Assembly (NCBI GenBank): GCA_017620615.1
Contig: JAGAUW010000006.1
Coordinates: 93,097 to 157,096 of the forward strand
Source: Clostridia bacterium
GTDB lineage: Bacteria > Bacillota > Clostridia > Monoglobales > Monoglobaceae
Direction: 5' to 3'
Length of the DNA: 64,000 bases
This document shows positions 25,059 to 33,877 of the stretch, one piece after another. Position 1 is the stretch's first letter. Every line of letters starts with the position of its first letter. The notes beneath the pieces were generated by a model. It saw only the letters and a list, made by a program, of their open reading frames with translations, searched no databases and had not been told where the DNA came from. A program made the position numbers and the translations under genes.

Positions 25059-25637
25059 GTGAAACGAAAACGAGGGTGCTTCAGGTATACATTTTATATT
25101 TTGCTTGCGATTTTTCTGCTATATTTTTCGGCAGGTAACGGCAAGGAAGTTTTGCTAAAACAAATTTATCCTACAAAGTATCAGGAGTATGTAGAAAAAT
25201 ATTCGGCAGAGTATTCTCTTGATAAAAACATTGTTTATTCAATAATAAAGATTGAGAGCAATTTCAGGTCTGAGGTTATTTCAAAGGCAGGAGCTAAAGG
25301 GCTTATGCAGCTTATGGACGAAACTGCAAAGGAATGCAGCGAAAGGGCAGATTTTAGATACATAATCCCCGAGGATTTATTTGATCCTGAAAAAAATATA
25401 CGCCTTGGGTGTCTTTATTTTAAGTCGCTTATGGATAATTATGGGGATATGGAATTAGCACTTACCGCATATAACGGCGGAACGGGTAATGTTGATAAAT
25501 GGCTGAAGGATGAAAACCTTTCGGATGGAGAGGGCGGGCTTTCGGATATTCCTTATAAAGAGACCCGTGATTATGTGAAAAAAGTTATGAGAACTTTTGA
25601 TATATATAACAAGCTGTATAAGACAGCAGAATATTGA
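25059..25637 (+). CDS. Membrane-anchored lytic murein transglycosylase (SLT family)
   Basis: A 192-residue protein: basic start, one N-terminal membrane segment (FRYTFYILLAIFLLYFSAG) and an SLT domain at about 50-180. Catalytic Glu is in IIKIESNFRSEV, followed by AGAKGLMQLM, the NIRLGCLYF segment and LTAYNGGTGNVDKW. It cleaves peptidoglycan glycan strands outside the membrane. GTG 25059 is preferred to ATG 25053, because TTGGAG ends at 25050, only two bases from the ATG but eight from the GTG. Confidence 0.92.
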   Translation: MKRKRGCFRYTFYILLAIFLLYFSAGNGKEVLLKQIYPTKYQEYVEKYSAEYSLDKNIVYSIIKIESNFRSEVISKAGAKGLMQLMDETAKECSERADFRYIIPEDLFDPEKNIRLGCLYFKSLMDNYGDMELALTAYNGGTGNVDKWLKDENLSDGEGGLSDIPYKETRDYVKKVMRTFDIYNKLYKTAEY

Positions 25638-25652
25638 AATGGAGGAACGATT

Positions 25653-27038
25653 GTGAGCGAAAATTTACTTTATGAGAGAAAAAATGGCTTCTTGGGAATT
25701 GACGAAAAATTAAAAAACAAAATTGACGACTTTTGTGAGGAGTATAAAAACGCATTGGATATGGGCAAAACTGAAAGAGAATTTTGTTCTATGTCGGTAC
25801 AGCTCCTTGAAAACGCAGGATTTAAAAATATTGAGGGAATGACAACTTTGAGTGCAGGTGACAAAGTTTTTGCGGTGAACCGCGGAAAGAGTGTTGTGGC
25901 TTTTGTGATAGGAAAGCATCCAATAACAGACGGCGTGAATATCGTCGGTGCACACATAGATTCCCCAAGACTCGACCTCAAGCCCTGGCCGCTTTTTGAA
26001 GACAGCGGGATTGCATTCTTGAAGACTCATTATTATGGTGGAATAAGAAAATATCAGTGGTATAATATTCCCTTAGCACTTCACGGCGTTGTGGTTAAGA
26101 AGGACGGAACAGCAATAAATATTGTTATTGGTGAGGATGAAAATGACCCTATTTTCTGTATATCCGATCTTCTTCCGCACCTTGCCTCAAAATACAGTGC
26201 ACAAAAGCTTTCAGAAGCCTTCGATGCGGAGAAGCTTAATGTGATAGCAGGAAATATTCCATTTGACGATGCCGATAAGGAAAAGGTAAAGTATGGAATT
26301 ATGAAATTGATTAGTGAAAAATACGGCGTGACCGAAACAGACTTTATGAGCAGTGAGCTTGAGCTTGTTCCGGCATTTAAGGCTCGTGACCTTGGCTTTG
26401 ACCGAAGTATGATTGCGGGATATGGTCATGATGACAGAGTTTGTGCATACACGGCACTCAGAGCCATTATTGATGCTACTGCTCCTCAGAAAACAGCTGT
26501 TTGTCTTCTTGTGGACAAGGAGGAAGTAGGCAGCATGGGGAATACAGGAATGCAGTCAAGACACTTTGAGAACATTTTGGCGAAGGTTTGCAGTCTTTGT
26601 GATGCTTCTTACAATGAGCTTGTCTTAAGAGAATGTCTCTCAAATTCTGAATGTTTGTCTGCAGACGTAGGTGGAGCCTTTGACCCCAATTTCCCGGAGG
26701 TTTTTGAGAAAAATAATAGCGCATATATAAATCAAGGACTTATTCTTACAAAGTATACAGGGGCGAGAGGAAAAAGCGGCTCAAGTGATGCAAGTGCCGA
26801 GTTTGTTGCTAAAATTCGAAATATTTTTGAAGAAAATGATGTTCTGTGGCAAACTGGCGAATTGGGCAGGGTTGATATTGGCGGCGGCGGGACTATTGCA
26901 CAGTTTGTTGCTAATCTTGATGTGGATGTTATTGACTGCGGAGTTCCTCTTTTGGGTATGCACTCACCCAATGAAGTTGCAGGAAAGTTTGATGTTTATA
27001 TGGCATATAAAGGTTATAAGGCGTTTATGAACAGCTAA
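25653..27038 (+). CDS. M18 family aminopeptidase
   Basis: A 461-residue cytoplasmic zinc aminopeptidase of the aspartyl-aminopeptidase (M18) family. Metal and catalytic motifs: GAHIDSPRLDLKP, DKEEVGSMGNTG, ADVGGAFDPN and the C-terminal LLGMHSPNEVA. These enzymes form large tetrahedral dodecamers and remove N-terminal acidic or other residues. GTG 25653 has a GGAGG site. It ends the polA-coaE-SLT-M18 run; a hairpin follows. Confidence 0.94.
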   Translation: MSENLLYERKNGFLGIDEKLKNKIDDFCEEYKNALDMGKTEREFCSMSVQLLENAGFKNIEGMTTLSAGDKVFAVNRGKSVVAFVIGKHPITDGVNIVGAHIDSPRLDLKPWPLFEDSGIAFLKTHYYGGIRKYQWYNIPLALHGVVVKKDGTAINIVIGEDENDPIFCISDLLPHLASKYSAQKLSEAFDAEKLNVIAGNIPFDDADKEKVKYGIMKLISEKYGVTETDFMSSELELVPAFKARDLGFDRSMIAGYGHDDRVCAYTALRAIIDATAPQKTAVCLLVDKEEVGSMGNTGMQSRHFENILAKVCSLCDASYNELVLRECLSNSECLSADVGGAFDPNFPEVFEKNNSAYINQGLILTKYTGARGKSGSSDASAEFVAKIRNIFEENDVLWQTGELGRVDIGGGGTIAQFVANLDVDVIDCGVPLLGMHSPNEVAGKFDVYMAYKGYKAFMNS

Positions 27039-27047
27039 AATAAAAAA

Positions 27048-27085
27048 AGGTGCCGCATAAAAAATGCGGCACCTGAATATAATTT
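27048..27085 (+). terminator. Terminator-like hairpin after the M18 gene
   Basis: Perfect 11-bp stem AGGTGCCGCAT / ATGCGGCACCT with an A5 loop. The T-tract is interrupted (GAATATAATTTTT), so it may be a weaker plus-strand terminator; an A-run upstream would also serve the minus strand. Confidence 0.75.
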
Positions 27086-27107
27086 TTATATAAAATTCTT
27101 AAAACCC

Positions 27108-27136
27108 TTGACAAAATGAAAAAGATGTGCTATCAT
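27108..27136 (+). promoter_or_regulatory. Promoter of the tRNA-Leu/tRNA-fMet pair
   Basis: TTGACA (27108-27113), 17-base spacer, TATCAT (27131-27136), 24 bases before the first tRNA. Confidence 0.85.
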
Positions 27137-27159
27137 ATCATAGTTAGCAGTGCTTACGT

Positions 27160-27248
27160 GCCGGAGTGGCGGAACTGGCAGACGCCCAGGACTTAAAATC
27201 CTGTGGGATTAACTTCCCGTACCGGTTCGATCCCGGTTTCCGGCACCA
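27160..27248 (+). tRNA. tRNA-Leu (anticodon UAA)
   Basis: 89 bases with encoded CCA. Acceptor GCCGGAG pairs with TTCCGGC (one G-U), anticodon stem CAGGA/TCCTG with loop CTTAAAA, long variable arm, T-loop TTCGATC. Confidence 0.96.
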
Positions 27249-27267
27249 TTAACGAAAAATTAGATAT

Positions 27268-27344
<77 letters not shown>

Positions 27345-27348
27345 TAGA

Positions 27349-27391
27349 AACAGAACGATTTAGATGACATATCTTTATCGTTCTGTTTTTA
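27349..27391 (+). terminator. Terminator of the tRNA pair
   Basis: 11-bp stem AACAGAACGAT / ATCGTTCTGTT followed by T residues, starting five bases after the tRNA 3' end. Confidence 0.9.
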
Positions 27392-27462
27392 ATTTTTGGT
27401 TTTTGTTTAAATGTGATTTTTAGCGCATAAAAATCGACAAAAAATAATAACCTTTAAAAACA

Positions 27463-27491
27463 TTGAAAAAAATAAATATATATGATAAAAT
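27463..27491 (+). promoter_or_regulatory. Promoter of the Clp-fold protease gene
   Basis: TTGAAA (27463-27468), 17-base spacer, TAAAAT (27486-27491), in a very AT-rich gap 70 bases before the start codon. Confidence 0.7.
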
Positions 27492-27560
27492 ATAAAAAAG
27501 TATTATAGTGAGAGTGATTTAGTCTAATCTTAAGCAGTTGTTTTGAAAGGAGTTAATTGT

Positions 27561-28454
27561 ATGCCGGGATGGGATGATATTCTTGAAGAGTTAGGGCGTG
27601 TTTCGGGACCGCATGATTTTGTTAGAAAGAAGTATATTAAAAAACTTTCACAAGTTACTGGAAGAAATGTAATAGCATATTATTCTGCATGGTTAACGAG
27701 ACGTGAACCGAATTTGGACCTTGATATTAATGATGCAGATATGACAGGATTTATGAATGCAATAAAAGGAATGGATTGTAACAAAGGATTAGATTTGGTT
27801 CTACATACACCTGGTGGTTCTCCTACGGCTGCAGAGGCTATTGTAAAATATTTACGTGCAAAATTTGATGATATTAGGATAGTTGTACCTCAAATTGCAA
27901 TGTCTGCCGGCACTATGATTGCATGTTCTGGAAAAGAAATTATAATGGGGAAACAATCAAGCTTAGGGCCTATTGATCCTCAATTTAATGGAATACCTGC
28001 ATATAATATTAAAATGGAATTTGAAGAAGCGAAAGATGATTTAGCCAAGAATCCTAGCAATGGAAATTATTGGGCAATTAGACTTCAAAAATATCCAGCT
28101 GCTTTTCTTAAACAAGCTATTGATGCAATAGATTTGTCAGATAATTTAATTGGAGAATGGCTTGGGACTTGCATGTATGACAAAAATAATTCGGACGATA
28201 TGAATATAATAAAGAATATTTGCAAAAACTTAAATGAGCATAATAATTCCAAAAATCATGGTAGACATTTTGATTATCAGTTTTGTAAAAATATAGGACT
28301 TAAAATAGTTGAAATGGAAAACGATTCAAAATTACAAGATGCAATTTTAAGCATGCATCATGCATTTATGCTTACTTTAAGTGGTAGTGACGTTGTAAAA
28401 ATAATTGAAAATCAAAATGGCAAAGCATACGTGGGGCACGCACAGATAGGATAA
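27561..28454 (+). CDS. SDH-family Clp-fold serine protease
   Basis: A 297-residue protein of the serine dehydrogenase proteinase group (PF01972), related to ClpP and SppA crotonase-fold proteases. Motifs: LDLVLHTPGGSPTAAEAI (oxyanion strand), VPQIAMSAGTMIACSG (Ser in MSAGTM is the likely nucleophile) and MGKQSSLGPIDPQFNG. It has no signal peptide, so it is cytosolic. ATG 27561 follows AAAGGAG by eight bases. Codon use is rich in TTA, CTA and ATA compared with neighbours, and it sits just after a tRNA, so recent transfer is likely. Similar proteins often occur in mobile or defence-type islands; its target is unknown. Confidence 0.85.
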   Translation: MPGWDDILEELGRVSGPHDFVRKKYIKKLSQVTGRNVIAYYSAWLTRREPNLDLDINDADMTGFMNAIKGMDCNKGLDLVLHTPGGSPTAAEAIVKYLRAKFDDIRIVVPQIAMSAGTMIACSGKEIIMGKQSSLGPIDPQFNGIPAYNIKMEFEEAKDDLAKNPSNGNYWAIRLQKYPAAFLKQAIDAIDLSDNLIGEWLGTCMYDKNNSDDMNIIKNICKNLNEHNNSKNHGRHFDYQFCKNIGLKIVEMENDSKLQDAILSMHHAFMLTLSGSDVVKIIENQNGKAYVGHAQIG

Positions 28455-28475
28455 TATTTAATTGGAGGTGTAATT

Positions 28476-28652
28476 ATGTGTGACCCAAAACTACAAGAAA
28501 TTATAGACTTATATCAATCTCTAGGTATTGAGGATGTTGATAGCGTTAAAAATGAGTTTGATGTTGGAGAAGTTGATGGGAGAAACCTTTCTAAAAATGA
28601 AGAAAAAAATACTATTATTAGTTATACAGCAAGTGTTAACACGTGCATCTAA
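28476..28652 (+). CDS. 58-residue acidic protein paired with the Clp-fold protease
   Basis: A short open frame starting at ATG 28476 with an excellent GGAGGTG site seven bases before it, 21 bases after the protease stop. It begins MCDPKLQEIIDLYQSLG, is acidic in the middle and ends in TCI. I do not recognise it. The position suggests a partner, adaptor or inhibitor of the protease; its AT-rich codons match the protease gene. Confidence 0.6.
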   Translation: MCDPKLQEIIDLYQSLGIEDVDSVKNEFDVGEVDGRNLSKNEEKNTIISYTASVNTCI

Positions 28653-28670
28653 ACCGTTCGGCTCTTCCAG

Positions 28671-28708
28671 GAAAAAGGCGTATTAAAAGTTAGTTGCGTC
28701 TTTTTTTA
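28671..28708 (+). terminator. Probable terminator after the protease island
   Basis: AAAAAGGCG and CGTCTTTTT can pair (one G-U) around a 16-base loop, followed by further T. The rest of the gap up to the next promoter has nothing I recognise. Confidence 0.6.
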
Positions 28709-28764
28709 TTGTGTTTTGCTCAAAAAATGTATTCAAAAATTGGTCAAACCTTTTCTTGAAACTC

Positions 28765-28793
28765 TTGACACAAAAGTTATATTGTGGTATTAT
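28765..28793 (+). promoter_or_regulatory. Promoter of the SLH/InlB-repeat protein gene
   Basis: TTGACA (28765-28770), 17-base spacer, TATTAT (28788-28793), giving a leader of about 57 bases. Confidence 0.88.
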
Positions 28794-28856
28794 ATAAATA
28801 ATAATTAAAGCTAGGATTATGCTGCATAAAAGCGGTGAAATAAGGAGGACAAATAA

Positions 28857-30566
28857 ATGAAAAAGACAGTATTATCACTTGTATTGGTCGTTGCTATGCT
28901 GATGAGCTGTGTTTGCACTGTTGGTGCGGCGGGACTTGGATTGGCTGCGCTTAAAACGTTGGCGGAAAGCAGGCCATCGCTTGTGTACGGTGACATTTCA
29001 CTCAGTGCTGATGATGCAACCTATGTGGACACACTTTCTGTTACAGAAACCACAGAATTCTATGCAAAAGCAACCCTTGATATGTCAAAGGTAAAGGAAG
29101 ATATAGTCAAGGTATATCAAGAGCTTGACCCTGCACATCATAGCACACTTGATGCAAAAAAAGTAAGCGGTGAATTTACTATTAAAGTAAACATTGGTTC
29201 TGGTGTTTATGTTATACCTGATGCTGCTTCAACTGATGCCGCTATGGCAGGATTTAGTTTTGAAGATAGTACTGGTAATCCGGCAAGTGGTAATTTGTTT
29301 GTAGAAGATGGTGCCAGAGTTAAGTCAGGTGACTTTTCAACGGGTCATACAATAACGGTTACTGTTAAGGTTAACGACAAATTTGACGGTGTTAACGATA
29401 CTACTGTTGCCGATCTCGCTAGCATTCCCGATAAAATCAATTTTACCTATGGTGGACTTAAAGCGGTAGCAGACACTACTGTTGGTGGAACGATTACAGG
29501 TTCTGTGACAATTCATGATATAGATGGCGTTTCAGATGCTGTGATCAACTTTACCTTTGTTGATGCAAATGATACATCAGTTGCTATCCAGCCTGCAATC
29601 GTTGACCTGCCTGCACTTCCCAGTGGCGGTGGTGGTGGAATAACACCCAAGCCCGAAACACCAAAGTATACAATCAAGTACGAAACAGATGGTGGTACCA
29701 CATATAAAGACGAAACTTATGCAGAGAACAAAGCTGTTAAAATCGACAAAGTTCCTACAAAAGAGGGCTATGTTTTTGACGGATGGTATGCAGATGCAAA
29801 ACTTACCGAGGAAATAGATTCTGTAACAGTTACAAAAGATACTACTGTATACGCAAAATGGGTTAAGGAAAGACATCCTGTTCCCGAAAACCTTAATGGT
29901 GTTGATCACTTTGCGTACGTTATAGGCTATCCTGACGGAACTGTTCGCCCCAACGACAACATTACTCGTGCTGAGGTAACAACAATATTCTTTAGACTCT
30001 TAAAAGATGAAGTAAGAGATGCTGTCATTACAAACGAAAACAGCTTTGATGATGTAAGTTTGGATGATTGGCACAATGTTGCTATTTCAACTATGGCAAA
30101 GCTTGGTATTGTAAACGGACGTTTTGAAGACAGGTTCGTTCCTGATGCAAATATTACACGTGCAGAATTTACTGCAATCTGTGCAAGATTTGACACAACA
30201 GAAGTTGAATATGAAGGTAGCTTCAAGGATATCAACGGTCACTGGGCAGAAGAATATATCAAGAGAGCATCTGCTTATGGTTGGATAGAAGGTTACAGCG
30301 ACAACACATTCCGTCCTGACCAGTTTATTACACGTGCTGAGGCTATGACCCTTATCAACAGAGTTCTCAACCGTATTCCGCGTGATGCTGAAGATTTGCT
30401 CCACGACGATATGGCAATCTGGTCTGACAATATGGACCCAAGCAAATGGTTCTATATCGCAGTTCAGGAAGCAACAAACAGCACTGAATATGAACGTCCG
30501 AACAGTCTTTACAAGACATGGACAGAGGTTGTTGAAAACAGAGATTGGTCTGAATACCAAAAATAA
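28857..30566 (+). CDS. Secreted S-layer-homology protein with one InlB-type repeat
   Basis: A 569-residue exported protein. Signal peptide 1 to about 25; a beta-rich region about 40-250 resembling cohesin-like or Ig-like folds (not firmly recognised); a Gly/Pro linker (SGGGGGITPKPETP); one Listeria-Bacteroides (InlB B) repeat at about 272-337, ending VYAKWV; and three SLH repeats from about 345, each with the ITRAE signature. SLH repeats bind pyruvylated wall polymer, so it should be displayed on the cell surface. It has its own strong promoter and is monocistronic. No catalytic motif was seen. Confidence 0.85.
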   Translation: MKKTVLSLVLVVAMLMSCVCTVGAAGLGLAALKTLAESRPSLVYGDISLSADDATYVDTLSVTETTEFYAKATLDMSKVKEDIVKVYQELDPAHHSTLDAKKVSGEFTIKVNIGSGVYVIPDAASTDAAMAGFSFEDSTGNPASGNLFVEDGARVKSGDFSTGHTITVTVKVNDKFDGVNDTTVADLASIPDKINFTYGGLKAVADTTVGGTITGSVTIHDIDGVSDAVINFTFVDANDTSVAIQPAIVDLPALPSGGGGGITPKPETPKYTIKYETDGGTTYKDETYAENKAVKIDKVPTKEGYVFDGWYADAKLTEEIDSVTVTKDTTVYAKWVKERHPVPENLNGVDHFAYVIGYPDGTVRPNDNITRAEVTTIFFRLLKDEVRDAVITNENSFDDVSLDDWHNVAISTMAKLGIVNGRFEDRFVPDANITRAEFTAICARFDTTEVEYEGSFKDINGHWAEEYIKRASAYGWIEGYSDNTFRPDQFITRAEAMTLINRVLNRIPRDAEDLLHDDMAIWSDNMDPSKWFYIAVQEATNSTEYERPNSLYKTWTEVVENRDWSEYQK

Positions 30567-30581
30567 AATGAATTAAGAAAC

Positions 30582-30608
30582 GAAGAGCCGTGTTATACGG
30601 CTCTTTGA
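30582..30608 (+). terminator. Hairpin after the SLH gene
   Basis: AAGAGCCGT / ACGGCTCTT with loop GTTAT, 16 bases after the stop. The T-tail is poor, so termination may be partial and the YhcH gene may be read through. Confidence 0.65.
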
Positions 30609-30641
30609 TATGTAAACTTTATTTTATAAGGAGAATGCAAA

Positions 30642-31094
30642 ATGATTTACGATTTGATTGAAAACAAAGACTTATATTTGGGTCTTGGTGAAAAGTACAA
30701 AAAGGCTTTTGATTTTATTCTTAAGGCATCAGTTGAACTTCCCGCCCCCGGCAAATATGTGATTGACGGTGATGATGTATATGCAAATGTAAGCGAGTAT
30801 GACACAAAAACAGGCGAAGTTGTGTATGAAGCACATAAGGACTATGTTGATATTCAATATTTGATTTCAGGACACGAAAATATCTATTGGAAGAATATCA
30901 AGGATTGTACTGTTACAACAGATTATAATGATGAAAAGGATTGTGCTTTGCTTACTGCTGAAAATCCTGTAGTATTAGATATGCAAAGGGGCAATTTTGC
31001 AATACTTTTCCCGGATGATGTTCATGCTCCCTGCAGAACTGCCGGCGAGGTTTCACACGTGCACAAGATTGTTGTAAAAGTAAAAGTTGATTAG
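30642..31094 (+). CDS. YhcH/YjgK/YiaL family protein
   Basis: A 150-residue cupin-like protein. The family includes NanQ, an anomerase for sialic acids, and EbgC/YiaL proteins beside sugar operons. Motifs: the EVVYEAHKDYVDIQYLISG strand, which supplies metal ligands, and FAILFPDDVHAPCRTAG with the second metal-binding His. AAGGAG precedes ATG 30642. It stands alone between the SLH gene and the pyrimidine operon; the sugar handled is unknown. Confidence 0.88.
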   Translation: MIYDLIENKDLYLGLGEKYKKAFDFILKASVELPAPGKYVIDGDDVYANVSEYDTKTGEVVYEAHKDYVDIQYLISGHENIYWKNIKDCTVTTDYNDEKDCALLTAENPVVLDMQRGNFAILFPDDVHAPCRTAGEVSHVHKIVVKVKVD

Positions 31095-31110
31095 TCTAAA
31101 CGGTTACATA

Positions 31111-31148
31111 AAAAAACACACCTGCAAAATTTTGCAGGTGTGTTTTTG
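31111..31148. terminator. Bidirectional terminator between yhcH-like gene and pyrI
   Basis: A perfect palindrome (AACACACCTGCAAAA and its complement, centred at 31129/31130) flanked by an A-run and a T-run, able to end both converging transcripts. Confidence 0.93.
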
Positions 31149-31159
31149 GGTATTTAAGA

Positions 31160-31579
31160 CTATTTACTGGCTTTTGTTTCGCAGTATGCACATCTGTACT
31201 CATGTAATTCACGATTTGTCAGTGTGAAAATATTTGGAAGCTCTTGTTCGGTGGTGGTGATGCATCTGGGGTTTTTGCAGAAGATGACATTGGTAAGCTT
31301 TTCGGGAAGAGTCATTTTCTTCTTTTCACAAAGCTTTCCGTCTTCAATTACATCAACGGTTGCAGTAGGTGACACATATCCCAAAATGTCCATATCAAGC
31401 TCAATTTTTGCATCAATTTTGATGATGTCTTTCTTGCCCATTTTTCTGCTTGTTGCATTTTTGATGATAGCAACAGAACAATCAAGGCTGTCAAGGGCGA
31501 GGAGATTGTAAACCTCCATACCTTTGCCTGCTTCGATGTGGTCAATGACAAAGCCGTTTTTGATTGAATCAATATTCAT
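31160..31579 (-). CDS. pyrI: Aspartate carbamoyltransferase regulatory subunit
   Basis: A 139-residue regulatory chain. The N-terminal allosteric nucleotide-binding domain is followed by a zinc domain with four cysteines (FCKNPRC and RCAYC), which holds regulatory to catalytic chains. Its presence means the ATCase is probably the E. coli-like c6r6 form, feedback-regulated by nucleotides, not the unregulated Bacillus trimer. It is the last gene of the operon; GGAGGT lies inside the end of pyrB. Confidence 0.95.
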   Translation of the reverse strand: MNIDSIKNGFVIDHIEAGKGMEVYNLLALDSLDCSVAIIKNATSRKMGKKDIIKIDAKIELDMDILGYVSPTATVDVIEDGKLCEKKKMTLPEKLTNVIFCKNPRCITTTEQELPNIFTLTNRELHEYRCAYCETKASK

Positions 31580-31580
31580 A

Positions 31581-32492
31581 CTATTTTACCTCCAAAAGCT
31601 TCAAAATCAAAGCCATACGCATATACTTTCCATTCAGCACCTGCTTGAAATAGCAAGCTCTCTTGTCGTCATCAACCGAGACGCTGATTTCGTTTACCCT
31701 GGGAAGAGGATGCATGATTGAAAGGTCTTCTTTTGCGTTTGCCAATTTTTCAGGGGTGAGAATATAACTGTCCTTGAGTCTCAAATAATCTTCCTCGTTG
31801 AAAAATCTTTCCCGCTGAACTCTTGTCATATAAAGAATATCAAGCTGTGGCATATATTCTTCCAAATCCTTGGTTTGAATGTATTCAAGTCCGCACTCTT
31901 TGATTTCGTTTTTTACATAGCTTGGCACTTTCAATTCATCAGGTGAAATAAGAACAAATTTTATGCCTTTATAACGGATTAGCGCATTGATAAGCGAATG
32001 AACAGTGCGTCCGAATTTAAGGTCACCGCAAAGACCAACTGTGAGACCCTCAAATCTGCCCTTTTCACGATGAATTGTGAGAAGGTCTGCAAGTGTCTGG
32101 GTGGGGTGATTATGTCCGCCGTCGCCTGCATTTATCACAGGAACTGATGCATTCATTGCAGCAACAAGGGGTGCACCCTCTTTTGGATGTCGCATTGCGA
32201 TGATGTCTGCATAGCAGGAAACCGTTTTTGCTGTGTCAGCAACGCTCTCGCCCTTTGCAGCGGAGCTTGAAGTTGCATCAGACATTGAAAGAACGTGTCC
32301 GCCAAGCTCATACATAGCAGCCTCAAAACTGAGGCGGGTGCGGGTGGAGGGCTCAAAAAACAATGTTGCAAGCTTTTTTCCGTCGCATTTGTGAGCATAT
32401 TTTTCGGGGTTTTCGATAATATCCTCGGCAACAGCTATTATTTCTTCAAGTTCTTTCGTTGAAAGGTCTTTTATATCAATTACACTTCTCAT
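31581..32492 (-). CDS. pyrB: Aspartate carbamoyltransferase catalytic subunit
   Basis: A 303-residue enzyme joining carbamoyl phosphate and aspartate. Signature [16 protein letters not shown] (carbamoyl phosphate loop), [17 protein letters not shown] and [17 protein letters not shown] precedes the ATG. The pyrI start is two bases past its stop. Confidence 0.96.
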   Translation of the reverse strand: MRSVIDIKDLSTKELEEIIAVAEDIIENPEKYAHKCDGKKLATLFFEPSTRTRLSFEAAMYELGGHVLSMSDATSSSAAKGESVADTAKTVSCYADIIAMRHPKEGAPLVAAMNASVPVINAGDGGHNHPTQTLADLLTIHREKGRFEGLTVGLCGDLKFGRTVHSLINALIRYKGIKFVLISPDELKVPSYVKNEIKECGLEYIQTKDLEEYMPQLDILYMTRVQRERFFNEEDYLRLKDSYILTPEKLANAKEDLSIMHPLPRVNEISVSVDDDKRACYFKQVLNGKYMRMALILKLLEVK

Positions 32493-32524
32493 TGAAATCT
32501 ATCCTTTCTTTTAAAGATTTTATC

Positions 32525-33163
32525 CTATGCACCAATCCAGGATTCGTCAGAGGGGTTATTGCGGAAAGCAATAAGTCTTTTTATGTCATCGGTTTTGATA
32601 TAGCCTTCTTCTGCTGCAACCTCTGCAATAACATCAAAGTTTGTGAGGCTGACATTTTTAACATCTGCCGCAGCCAAATGGTCAAGACCTTTTTGCATAC
32701 CGTAAGTGAAGATTGAAACAATGCCCAAAACTTCGGCACCTGCTTCGCGGAGAATGTTCACAACTTCGATAACGCTGCCACCGGTTGAGATAAGGTCTTC
32801 AACAACAACAACTTTCTGACCGGGGAGGAGCTTGCCTTCAATCTGATTCTGTCTGCCGTGGTCTTTCGCACCGCTTCTTACATAACCCATAGGAAGTCCC
32901 ATAAGGTGTGCGGTGATTGCGGCGTGGGCGATACCGGCTGTTGATGTTCCCATAAGAACTTCGGCATCAGGATAATTTGCTTTTATTGTTTCAGCAAGAG
33001 CTGTTTCAACATCTGTGCGAACATCTATGTCACTCAGAGTCAGGCGGTTGTCACAGTAAACAGGACTTTTTATTCCGCTTGCCCAGGTGAAAGGCTCTTC
33101 AGGGCGGAAGAATACCGCTTTGATTTTGAGTAATTCTTTTGCAATTAAAATCTTTGTTTCCAT
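32525..33163 (-). CDS. pyrE: Orotate phosphoribosyltransferase
   Basis: A 212-residue type I phosphoribosyltransferase that makes OMP from orotate and PRPP. The PRPP motif is VVVVEDLISTGGS; WASGIKSPVYCDNR and VRSGAKDHGRQN are also typical. The start is the ATG at 33163 with AAGGAG just before it, ten codons inside the longest frame. Confidence 0.95.
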   Translation of the reverse strand: METKILIAKELLKIKAVFFRPEEPFTWASGIKSPVYCDNRLTLSDIDVRTDVETALAETIKANYPDAEVLMGTSTAGIAHAAITAHLMGLPMGYVRSGAKDHGRQNQIEGKLLPGQKVVVVEDLISTGGSVIEVVNILREAGAEVLGIVSIFTYGMQKGLDHLAAADVKNVSLTNFDVIAEVAAEEGYIKTDDIKRLIAFRNNPSDESWIGA

Positions 33164-33176
33164 ATTTATTTTCTCC

Positions 33177-33875
33177 TTATCCAACAAATTCATTTACACA
33201 TCTTCTGTATGCGGCAACCGGGTCGCTGGCCGCGGTGATTGGTCTTCCCACAACTATGTAATCAGAGCCGATTTCTTTTGCTTGTGCGGGTGTCATAACT
33301 CTTACCTGATCACCTTTTTCGCCGTCTGCAAAGCGTACGCCGGGAGTAACAGTGATAAATTCTTTACCGCAAGCATTGTGAACCTTTTCAGCCTCAAGGG
33401 GTGAACAAACAACCCCATCAAGCCCTGCTTTTTTGGCATTTTCTGCATAGTGCATAACAACCTTGTCTATGGGCTCATTTATAAGAAGGTCTGATTTCAT
33501 AACTTCTTCACTTGTAGAGGTGAGCTGAGTTACAGCGATGAGAATAGGACGAGTTCCGTCTTCGCGGGTCAACCCTTCGAGAGCTGCCTGCATCATAGGG
33601 ATTGTACCTGATGCATGAAGATTTGTCATATCAATGTCAAGATTACGAAGCACAGACATTGATTTTTTTACTGTATTTGGGATGTCGTGAAGCTTGAGGT
33701 CAAGAAATATCTTGTGACCTCTCTTTTTGATTTCACGGACAATTTCGGGGCCTTCAGCATAGAAAAGCTCCATACCAATTTTTACAAAAGGTTTTTCTTC
33801 CTTGAACAAATCAAGAAAGTCAAAAACCTGCTTTTTTGTTGCAAAATCACATGCAACTATAACGTCTTTACCCAT
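33177..33875 (-). CDS. pyrF: Orotidine-5'-phosphate decarboxylase
   Basis: A 232-residue TIM-barrel enzyme, final step to UMP. The catalytic Lys/Asp array is in [23 protein letters not shown] and [13 protein letters not shown] are the phosphate-binding segments. It starts three bases after the pyrD stop. Confidence 0.96.
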   Translation of the reverse strand: MGKDVIVACDFATKKQVFDFLDLFKEEKPFVKIGMELFYAEGPEIVREIKKRGHKIFLDLKLHDIPNTVKKSMSVLRNLDIDMTNLHASGTIPMMQAALEGLTREDGTRPILIAVTQLTSTSEEVMKSDLLINEPIDKVVMHYAENAKKAGLDGVVCSPLEAEKVHNACGKEFITVTPGVRFADGEKGDQVRVMTPAQAKEIGSDYIVVGRPITAASDPVAAYRRCVNEFVG

Positions 33876-33877
33876 AA

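Noticed and set aside
28857..30566. Main structural S-layer protein
   Set aside because: It has SLH repeats but is short and carries a single InlB repeat; several other SLH proteins exist in the window, so there is no reason to choose this one.
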